A DNA stretch of 62,000 nucleotides, taken from assembly GCA_002633005.1 (NCBI GenBank), contig NMRA01000125.1:394413-456412 (forward strand). Direction: 5' to 3'. Each line of letters starts with the position of its first letter. Position 1 is the stretch's first letter. Made by a program: the position numbers and the translations under genes. Shown in pieces: positions 26,501-38,500 of the stretch. A model generated the notes under the pieces. It searched no databases. It was given only the letters and a program-made list of their open reading frames with translations, and had not been told where the DNA came from. Source of the DNA: Phoronis australis. Lineage: Eukaryota > Phoronida > Phoronidae.

Positions 26501-29500
26501 CAGGTTCATGTATGTAGCGCGCGCTTCCTGGCCACATGCGTTTAGCACAGAGTTATTTTTATTCATGAGACAGTCGATGTGTCTACTGAAAGGTCAGACC
26601 ATAGTGGGACGCGGTCGTCGCGAGAGCCTAGCAACGCTGTTGCGTTCTTTTTGAAGCGCTGCGTTACTTTGAAGTGTAAAGTCACGGCTAAATACAACCT
26701 TAGCAGTGCCGCTGGTGGTCTAGAAGACCCGTGCAAAAATTTTTTGATAAATTGAAGACGTTACTGTAGCCGAGTTTTAGGACTGTAAGTATGTCATTGT
26801 TCGCATGTACACGTTCATGGACTGGGCGCTTATTTCAGCAAAGTCTGAAAACGCGTGGGGGGTGCTTATAGGGGCATGGGCGGTTATTACGGCGAATACG
26901 GTAAATCCTAGTATGTTTGGTGCCACTCAGATATTGTTCCCGAATAAAATAAATACGGGGATAAATATTGCAATTAGTTTTAATGCATTAGCACATGGTT
27001 ACACCACAGTTGCCATGTCTTCCATTCAACATCCTTTTTAGTATGTGTGCACGTTAGAGTAAAAATTATACAGCAGTCTACCAAAGAGGCTGGGAAAGGA
27101 CACAAGTCACTCACAGACGTCCCAGATCTTGAGCACCTGTTTGATGTCCGTTATTTTGTGCAGGAAACTGGGTCTCAAAATCAGGAATCCCCAAAAAAGT
27201 CTTGATAATGCAATGGCATTTACCACAAATGGCCCTGTCACACAAGGTACTAATTCTCAGTAATTCAGGTTTTTGAAAACAGGAATAAACCAAATGAGAA
27301 CTGATTAATGTGCTGTACCATCTGAGCAAGAAACCAGGGATGGTGTCACATTCGAGGAGTATTTTCGGCTGAACTTGTCCGTTTTCATTAGTTCCCAGCT
27401 TATTTCATGGTTACAGGCTCAGACATTCTGAGAATGAGCTTGTGCGACACGGCCTAACAGGTACTCTGTCTTGCTAATGCAATTCACGAAGTGGTTACAC
27501 AGAAATGTCACCCAACCTGTCTGTAGTCGTTGACAAAGTACATCTCCACATAACGTGTGTCGGCATTCTCATTCCAAGGCCCTTTGACATCTCGCCGTAC
27601 CTACAACAAGCCAGCAATATTCAACTTGAAACTATGGTGCAAAAAATCTTATCAAATAATGTAACCAGTGTTGTCAGCATCCTGGCAAAAAAGGAACCAC
27701 AGTTCGTTGAAATCTCACAGTACATTGAAATCTCACAAATTCGTTGAAATCTCACAAATTTAGGACATAACATGGTGGAAAAGTGAGTTTTCATGTTTTA
27801 ATTTTTCAATTAAAACATGAGTAGCTCACCAAATAAATGCTTGGACATTTTAATTTTTAAACAACAGCTGTCATCACATAACGTGTTTAGAGATCATGGA
27901 CGTTCACAGCAATGTTGGAAGCCTTTGAAAAGTGAAAAAAGGTCAATGTTTTAATGTCCAAAATTCTTGAGTTATTCCAGTTATGATCAATGGAACCAAA
28001 ATTCCAACAAGTAAGTCTTTTGAACACCATGAACTCGAGAATCAGGAATTAAACTAGGCAATAACTTCCCGGGACTGATGTCCAATTGGCCATCCATACA
28101 AATCACTTACGCCATCTTCCCTTTACTAAGTATTTCAGATGAAAGTGGTTTCCAAAACAAACATCAATCTAGTCTACTGTAAGGCATTGTCAGGCAGACT
28201 AATATCCAACATGACACAGACTGGTACACAGCCCAGTTATGCACCATTCTTAAAGAGTTGCTACTGATGCAGCTGATATTCTGATAATTACACTGCTGGC
28301 CGACCAGGGTTGATGATATTGTGGGTTGTTGGTGGTTCTTGAACTTAAACTGTAAATGGCGAATGAAACAACAGAATACACGGTTTCCCCATCAAGGCAA
28401 CTAATTCCGTTATAACAACAAAAATCACTGACAATGACTATCGTTGCAATAAGTTGTAACTACAGAATGACTTAGCAACCTTGCTAACTTTCCATTTATT
28501 TCTCCTTCGTTCCAATCAAGAGGGAAGCCTACTCCGACAAATTTGGATTCTACCCTGCAGGAATGACGGAGAATTTTGTGTCCTTTGGTCTGATTACTTG
28601 TGACTGGTACTGTATTTATTGGCAAAGCACAAAGTACTGTGAAACTGGTTTTCTAATGACCTCTAATACCATGCACCTTCCCAAGTCGATCTACATACCC
28701 TCTGGTGGGCTTTCCTGTGACTGTTGTCAAGCAGAGTGCTTAGCTGCAGTGGATAGGATGACCCGTCGATGGAATGGTTAAGATCTAGCCTGTGTTCCGT
28801 TTTGTATATAAGATGCTCGTGATTGGTAGAGTTAGATGGCTCGATGTAAAATTGATCGTCACCATGGATAAGACCTCTGCAAACAAAAATAGTTTTCATG
28901 AACAACAGGAAAACTTAAAATAGTAAGCTGTTGACTTTTCATGAACATCATAGTGAAAAATTGGGAAATTTTCAAATCCTTAATATTACTTTTCAAAGTT
29001 CACTTTTATTATTATTAGTATTTCTTGGTACTCACAGCTGCAACTTTGATGGAAATAGACACAGTTTGACAAATTTAAAGTAGAATTTTTTTAAAGCTCT
29101 TGTTGCACTCCAATCTATGCCCACATTACCATAACAACTATTTTGACAAGAAACCTCAAAAATGATACACGATCAAATAATTTCTTCAAAACTGGCCTTC
29201 AAAACACTTATCGTATCTAGAATACACTAACACCAAACAAAGCAAATAGGCCTACTTATAATTTCATGTTTTTCTTTCATGACTGTCAAAAAACTCTTGG
29301 CAATATTACATAATTTGCCACATCTTCTGTACTTGTTTAAGAATTTCTAAGATTTGTCCATTTTGTGTACTTCATATAAAGATGTTTGTGATTTGCCTCA
29401 AGCTAATACATAAATCGATGCTAATTCCTTCGTTTCTGATCAGCAATACATTAACAATAATCAACTTCTATCGTAACTGCGCCAGGCCATATTATACACA

Positions 29501-32500
29501 GTAATGAATGCATCAGACGAATGTCTTCCATCAAAAGACGAACTAGACATTTGAACATCACAAACCCAACCAACGTTTGATAAAATCGTGCTAAACATTG
29601 ATTAGATTTATTTTGATGGTTACCCGACTCACATCATTAACTCACAGAAGAGGAAATTTTTTAACAAACTATTTGCGAGAATGGCTGCATTGTAAATCTC
29701 ACCAGTGCAACAGTTCACAATGAGCACTATTTTGTGGGTGGGTGGGTCTACTCTGGTCTTATCTTTAGACCACTGGCTAAAAAAAACTTGAGCAAGCACA
29801 AACTCTAAATTCCTTTCTCTAGAACAGTGTTATTAGAAAACGTTGAATTAAGTTTTGAGAGCGGCTAAATAATCATGGTTAACCATCACTTACTTTGAGC
29901 ACGATAGACACCATTACTTTATCATATAAGTAGCACCAAATAATGCTTTACCTGTTTAAACTATATCTTCTGTATACTGTAAAATCAGCATTTTTGGACA
30001 GATATAATCCCAGATTTCTCATTTTTTATTTTTCAATAGCTTCTTCTACAGTTCTTAATAAATGCCTACATTTCAAAACCTTTTCTGGTGATACCTATGA
30101 CACAGAACTTGAACATAATAAAGTAATAATAAAGTGCTGCTTAAGTGAAACCATGAGAAAACACATTGCTTGTTAGACTGAAGACATTTTACAGGTTTCT
30201 CACCTTAGCCCTTCGCATGTGCTGACAGCTACTAGAGAATCAGGCACTCCTCGCACACTACCATGGTAGTAACAGTGATAACTCTTCTGTAGAAGTTGAG
30301 GGGGAATAATAATAAAAATATAATAATAGTAACAACATGGTGGTGCACTTTCAGCAATGCATGTTTGATTGAACATAATTTTGTGGTTGAATCATCCAAA
30401 TTTAAGTGTCCTATCCCATGAACGTAATAGTGAACTGAGACTTGGATCAGTCATACGCAGGAGTTGTCTCATGTTCAATGACCTGTATACCAAATCTCAG
30501 ATGGGTATTGTGTACATAGGAGAGGACAATTAGTAAAATGTGGAATATTCAAGTACAAAGTCATGATCAATCAAATGTCATAGTTATCATAATTATAAAG
30601 CATGTTGTACGATATGAGAATGTCAAGTGAATGATAAAAGTAATTAGACCAAATACCATCACGATCATACGGAAATGCTGATAGGGACTGGTATTTTCGT
30701 ACCCTCAAATTATTCCTCGGAGGTATTTCCTATCTGTGCATGTGCAAATTTCAATCACAACAGCGAGTCATGAGATTCTTAAAATGGCTGAATGTCGTCG
30801 CACGCATCGGGATACTCTTTAACGTACTTTAAACGACAGATAAAAGTACATCAAGAGGCAGACTAAGGATGACTTCGCGGAACATTTTTGAAACCTGCTA
30901 GGCTCAAGCCATTAAATTTTACTGTCTCTTCACCAAATCCTCTTGGTTGAAGTTTGCACATGTGCAGGTATGAAACACCTGGAAGGGGTAATTGAGGCTA
31001 TGAAATTAGCATTAAGATGTTCTGAATATCATCATGACAAAGCCATTCTAGCTATTCTGACAGTGAAGTCCATTAATTTTGCACTCAGCTTGTCATGATC
31101 AGAAATACCACAAAATTTTTGCATAGGGACACAATTTGCCAGGATTTTGCATTTCACTAAATTCCGCAGGATTAAGGGAGGAAATGTTATCCACAAGTTC
31201 AGTTTGCTTACTCAATAAAATTAAAAAACAGCCTGATCTCGACTAATGGCAGTACTGCAACTTACGCTTCAGTAAGCAAACAGAACTTAATTACCAGTCT
31301 CACAGATATCTGACATTACGACATTTTCAAGGCCTGCCAATAGGTACTAACCTCTAAATGTGGCCGTTGTATCACTGGTGAGCCATCTTCTCTGTAATGC
31401 TTTTCTATATATGACTTGCTAAATATATTTCTGAAACATAAGCGACACGGGGATCATTAACTAAACAGAAATATCCTGAATTACAATTTCTAGTACTCTC
31501 AGAACCTCGTTTGTCAAATTTGTTTAATTTTAAATCACACGCAGCGTCATCTTTCAAAACCATTGTACCCAGTTCACCTTTTGGTTGAAACCTCTTGATT
31601 CTTGATACATTATCAAATTTGTTTAATTTTAAATCACGCAGTGTCATCTTTCAAAACCATTGTACCCAATTCACCTTTTGGTTGAAACCTCTTGATTCTT
31701 GATACATTATCAAATTTGTTTAATTTTAAATCACGCAGTGTCATCTTTGAAAACCATTGTACCCAATTCACCTTTTGGTTGGAACCTTTCTTTTCTTAAT
31801 ACACCCAAGTACTTCAGCAACAACCATGTGAAAAATGTTACATAAAATACACCTTCATTCTCACTAGAATGAAATATTCTATTATATAATTTGGACAAAT
31901 GAAGTTATAAACGATTACTTAGGAGTCAATAACTCCATATTGATCGCTTATGCCTTCAAATTGCCCGCTACTATGGTAACGCGATTTTAATTCCTTCTAC
32001 CAACATTTTTTGTGAAATAATGCAAATCTCATCATGATTCAATACCAGGATGTTCTTGTTTGCAAGCCACTACTTCACCACTGTTGAACTAGCACATCAG
32101 TCACCTTGAAACCTTTTTTCGTCATTTGTTTTTAAATTTTAAATACCAGGAATGCAAACCTACAGCAACAAGACAGCATTTTCCCGTTCAGTGACTTTAC
32201 CAAAGGTAGAGGGTTCTGAGCTTGTGATAACAATTCTAGCTTTCTTGTTAACTGCCAATTTTGTCAGTTGTGACAACAGGCAGACCAATTATCTGCCAGG
32301 TTTATTACAGACCAGATGAGAACACCCCAGAGTGAATTAACATTCCATAAGAATAGATTATCGTAATTTAGTTGCAATTGGGCGATTTTGGCAATTCAAA
32401 TACTAAACATGATCACTATTTGACGAATATTTCAGAAATCCTATTGGTTTGTGTTCAAATATGTTATAACTTAAGGTTATGTCCAACCTTATTTAGTGGC

Positions 32501-35500
32501 CTCCATTCTAACACTTATATCAAAAAAAAACTAAGCTTTGTCAACTTACTAGTAAAAGTAAATATTTTCTGAAAGAACAAAGACCAGGAAATATAAATAT
32601 ACTTTTTGTATTTATTTGTCATTATTATTTTTACGTAAAAACCTTTTTTAAGTAAAAATTTCATTTTTAAGAAAGGTACATTCATAGCGAAACCTTTTTT
32701 AATGAAAACTTCATCAATTACCTCAAAAACGCTGTTAGGAATTTTCGATTAGTTTGTTCATTTGGTTTCTATGACAAATAAACTCGCAAAACGTAAGGTA
32801 TTTTTTGTAAAAAATTGAAGTCGTATTCGTCTTTGCCACATTACAAAAAAATTAAGATTTTATATCAAAAATCCTAACAGCGTTTTTGAGATTGGTGACT
32901 AAATATTAAGTTTGGAAAGTTTCAGCGAAATCCATCAAGCCATTTTCGAGAACTCGTGTTCATAAGTTCAAATAAAGTCGATTTGCCAAAGCTGAGAAAA
33001 AGCTGATTAAACTGGGACACGTGAAAATCTCTAAGTCTTTGGTTAATTATTCTGTGAAAACTTGTTTTCGGTATACATAACCTATAGAATCCTTAACTAT
33101 GTCGCCTATTTCAATGTTTTCTTGCAATGTCAACTAATTTTGCAGTGCGTAACTAACTTAAATATCATTAAAACCCGAAATAGACCTATCTTTCGCAGCC
33201 AACTTCTGCCGTTTTGTACGACCTACTTAGAAAAGTAGGTCACAGTTCATAGTCTGTACACGTCACATGCTGGGAGACTGATACCAAAGGTATTTTGCTA
33301 GACACAAGTGAAATTTTGTAAAAATGGCCAATTTTTGTGAATAAGGTTGGAAATATCCTTAACTTTTATTTTTAACAGCACAGCCCAGTCAGGGTAGATA
33401 TGATCTTATTGGAGATTAGAGCAATTATCGAACAAAAGAGAGCTGGCCCTCCAATGATGACTGTCAAAATGGAGCTATTCAGTGTGTAAGATAATGGGTA
33501 CAGCGGTAAACTTGCCAACTTGTTGTAACAAGGTGCATTTTCGTAGGCTAAAATGTTCGCTGACTTTTAACAAAGGTCATTACTATGAAACACAAACTTT
33601 AGTGACACACAACTTGGGATTTCGTTAATAAACCAAATGATTGCCAATTGTTTTGCATTTCACAGAATAAAACAATTATTGACATTTCACACTCATTCAA
33701 TATGGTGGTTCACAGACCCAAAAATGTGACAATGACCTCGACTCTGCCTCAGTCATTATTATCATTAATTTAATAAAATATGTAAAAATTGGAAAATCGT
33801 ACTCACCTATTTAATTTTAGATCGAGCACCATGTTTTTGTTAAAAGCGTTGATTTCCACAGACATACCATCAGCGTGATTCTGAAACATAAGGACAAGAC
33901 ACTGAAATAAAACAATATTTATGAAGCCCAAAGAGCAACCTTGCCACCAATGGTGGGGAACATTTGCCATACAATTCTTCAGCACTGAGACAGCACAGAA
34001 GCCACGATCACATGACGCCATTTCAAATTTTTGTGGAAAGACAGTCTGATGGCGCAGGGACGAAAAAAATGCTTCATTCATTCAACATGTTGAGGTTGGA
34101 GACTTCTGTGTGAATTGTTTGATCATTCCATGTAGCACAACAATGACAATTTGATGGTACAGTGGCCACAGAATTATAACGAACTTTGAAATTTTACTCC
34201 ATACAAGAGCACCGGACACTGTCCACCAACTACTTTAGCGCCATCTAGTGACAAGGCTTACTTCACTAAGTTGCGGCTGTACCAGAAAATGGCCATTGGA
34301 CTAGAATTCTGATAAACAGCACAAGCAGTCATGAACCGAAGTTGAAGTTGATAACAAGACAATAATTCTTCGCAAAGTGTCACAAAATGGTGACGCAGAT
34401 TTCCATCCCTGAACTGAATTCTTCAGGTAAAGATTACTAGTCGCAGAAACCAACAGCAGCTCCTTTTCACATGTGGCGTAAACAATTACACCTTGTTCAG
34501 ACGTAAATGGTACACAGCAAACATAGTCCTATGAGAATCCACAAATACTGCGGCAATTAAAGTCTCGATTACAAAGCAGTGAAAAAGGGATGATTAAGAC
34601 ATGGTGGGTAGTGCGATCCAAGCGGTGATATAGCCACATGGACAATTTGTTTTGATAATTTTGTGATTGTGAAAGAATATAATATGCACGACATGTACAA
34701 GTGAAATTTTATTTTTTGATTTTCCTATGAAAGATAAGTAATATTTTTACGCATTCTAAGTCTGAAATATAACTACCACCAGGAAATATTTTGAAAAAAT
34801 GAGGACATTCACAAAATATTGGAAGGCTTTGAAAAGTGAAAATGTCTATTTTGGAAATTATTTTAGTTCGAAATTGTTGAGGTTTTACATTACTTATTCA
34901 ATAGCGGAGTTGCAACCGAATCGATTTAACGATTGCGCATGTCCGGAAATTAGGGTGCGCAAAGGCTACTGGGATTGTTGATGGTAAACGGGATGGCCGA
35001 CTGGTTTGCACGACGTGTAATTTGTGTGCATTAAACTACGCTGTTGTATGTAATTCTGCCGCTATTCGCCCTAATTAGCGCCCATGGCTCAACAAGTGCC
35101 CCAACGCGTTTTCAGACTTTGCTAAAGTAAGCGCCCAGCCCATGAACTACATGCGAAAAATGCCCTTACATACAGTTCTAACGTCTCCAATTTATCAATT
35201 GAAAGATCCGACAGCCTGAATTTGTAACGGACCACGAGCCTCACCGTTATGTCCGTATACACTTCAAACTTACGCCGCGATTCAAAAAGAACGCAGAAGT
35301 TTTGCTGCTCTTGCGAGGGATGTGCCCCACTACGCGGGTCTGGACTTTGAAAACAGACACAGCGTACTTGTCAAAGAGCGGGATTGCATTGTTTCTTTCC
35401 AGTACAGATCTTCTCCGGCCTCAAACTTCTTTGTGCATGTGAAAACCGTGAATCGAAGACTAAAAAAAAAAACTCGACCAGTGTTAGCACGCGACCAAGA

Positions 35501-38500
35501 AGCGCGCGCTGCATAATGTACCGACTGTCATCGAAGATTAATCGGGTAACATAGCATCGGCAAATAAATATTGGCACTAATTTCCGAAAGTTTCCAATAC
35601 CGTAAAAAGCTTCTGCATTATTTTTAAGAGAAATTATTTAACTAATCATAATTGGTGTTTTTAAGGTCAAAATGACCCACTTCGCACCCTTACACCCCAA
35701 ATCTTCCGGGAAATAGCTGTTACACTACGGTCACGCATCCACTCACCCGGCGACTCAATGAGTGACATGTCGGTCTTACCGAAAAAATTCTCGAACGTTT
35801 TTAGCAGATGAGGCCAGCAAGTGCTAAGCCGTAAATATTAAAACACGCTCTGCTTGACTGCTTGATTTATTTTTTTTTTTTGGATACAATGCACACCTAG
35901 ATCATTACATTACTCTGGCAAATGAACTCTGACAAGCACACGCACGCTTACTCTCACACACACGCATACAAACTTCAAAACAAACGTCACGTGACAACAA
36001 CATGTGTTCCCACAGAGATTTTTCTCGGGTTGCGTGCTACAATCTAGCGTAGATTTGGACTTAATCTGCAGTTAATCCAGACTTCACAAGAACTTAAAAA
36101 TCTTAGAGACGCTATTTGGAAAACTTGAGGAGGATTTCAGGTAATTTGTTGAGTCAAAGCTGTATTCTTATTTAAGAATTCAAGCCCTATCGACGATTGC
36201 GAGACCAGCAGCTACGCATTTGTCGGCAAGATTTCGCCCTGGAACTTCAACAAAATTTTATGAAAAATGATCGTAATTTAACAACGAATTTTGATAGCAA
36301 TGTACCACAATTTTGTAGAAAGTAAATAATAATAATCTGCACGCTTTATCTTAGCGCGTAATGCATATAGTGTGCATACGTTAAGTGAGTCGACCCAGAA
36401 CAGGTGATTGTGCAGAGGCATTATCCTCAAAATTGCTCATGTTGGCTTGGTTCTGGTCAAGCGAAAACAAGTTTTTTTTTCACTACCAACCGCCATGGAG
36501 TATTTGTTACTGTTTCTTTGAAGGGAGATATTGTTGGGCAGTTTCTAAGATACGTTTTCTTGCCGCCCTCAAAATGAGCGCTGCACACTTTATGCTACGA
36601 AGTCGGAAAGAATTCACGAAGTCGGCCTTTGCTACCAGCTCTTCCGATGTCTCTGACCCATGTTTAACGCAGTTCTTGATCCTTGGGAAACAGGTAGTAA
36701 CTAATTTTTTTATTTCGCTAACTGGTATTATAGCATGCCAGGCACACAACACGTATAACCTCCCTGTGGCCGGTTCGCCCCCACGCTTGCCGACGTACTT
36801 GTTTACCAGCTTAACCACAATGCAACATTCTGACCCATTTCCAATATGGCGGCGTTGCAACTCCGCTATTGGAGCTTCTCAAATTTACGTATTTGACACA
36901 CTTGTTTTGAAGTTGATGACTCGGACCCTTCCTCAGCCATATCACATCCAATAGATAACCACAGGATTACATCATTTTAAAATTACACAGGACCCTAGAA
37001 AAACGTTCAAATTTGACCAATTTCGGAAATTATATCTCAGAAGTGGCCGATTGCACTCAGATGAAATTTTCAGATACTGTGCACACTGTTCTCAAAATGA
37101 TAGAAATTGTTTTTAAAATGTTCCACTTTTGAGGAGCTATCAAAATAGAAGGGCTTTCATAATTTTCATGATATAAGTATGTTACCTGCATAAAACAAAA
37201 CTTATTTTTTACTAAATTTTACTAAAAAAACTTGGTCACATGACCCCATTAATGGAAGATTGGTAGAAAGTCAAAAACCAAATTCTACAGGCTTACTACT
37301 TTCAAAATTAAACCTATACCAATTTAAAATCTAAGTTTTGTAGATATTTGTGTAAATGCTCAACAGTCCTACGATTATTATTTAAAGGTGTCATTACACA
37401 GGGGTAACACTGCAGAGACGATTATTCAAGGAAGACATTTATTGCAGAAAACACTGTACATAGCCAAGTTGCAATGCGTAGAATTTTAAATGGAATAGCG
37501 ATTAGCTAAGCAAAATGGGTGCCATTACAGACAGGGGAAATGATTACATCTTAATTTGTTACCCCTTTCAGCCAGTTCATCAAATTCCAATTTTGCCCAG
37601 GGAAGTACACTTGAATGAAATGGCTAGCACACATACGAGCCAGCAGGAAATGACAAGTTTTATTCTAGCAAATAAGAAACATGCATTTGTGGAAGGCTTT
37701 TCTGACTTCAAATTACAGTTACCAGATCACATGTGAGAGGTAAATGATTGACTTAAACCCAGTATTGGAGTTAAAGCCACATTCACATCAGTGTAGTGGT
37801 CAAAATATACTGGGTTTCGCCCAGTGTTAAACTGGCTGAAAAACGAAAATGAAATTCGGCCTTTTACTCTCCTAAAATCAGTCTGACAATCTGTTATGGG
37901 ATTCTATTTTCATTAATACAAAGAACCCTGAAACAATCAATGACTCAATAAAACGCTTAGAAAAGGGCACAGGTACGCATTGCTTGTGACACGAGTTGCC
38001 GTCAGATTCGACAAAAATTCAAAACTGGATGAGCGTGATAACCTTTTTACGCCCCAAAGCAGTTCCGAAGGCAAAATTGTAACAGTAAGGATTACTATTC
38101 ACCAAACACATGTCATTCACTCAGTTCCCAGCAAGCCATGGCAACATCAAAGTAGAGTTTTTGGGCACCTACACTTACCACCAACTCATGACAAGATAAT
38201 CGTTGAAAAACCTCACTATGTACAACAGTTCGTACAGTAACAACAATTCTCAAATCCCAAATTCAACTCGCCTAATCTATGAAAATTTAGAAAAATGCAC
38301 TGTATGACTGACCTAGTTTTCAAAACGTAGCGCACCTGACACACTTCTCTGCACAACCTGAGGGCAATATGGATACACAGCATTGTGGGTAAAAAACAGG
38401 GAATCAGAGAGTGCACTAAAATTGAGTCATTTCATCCGTAGTGAATCATGCCGACAGTATTGAACAATGGCTCAGACACCACACATCAAGCAAACTAATC

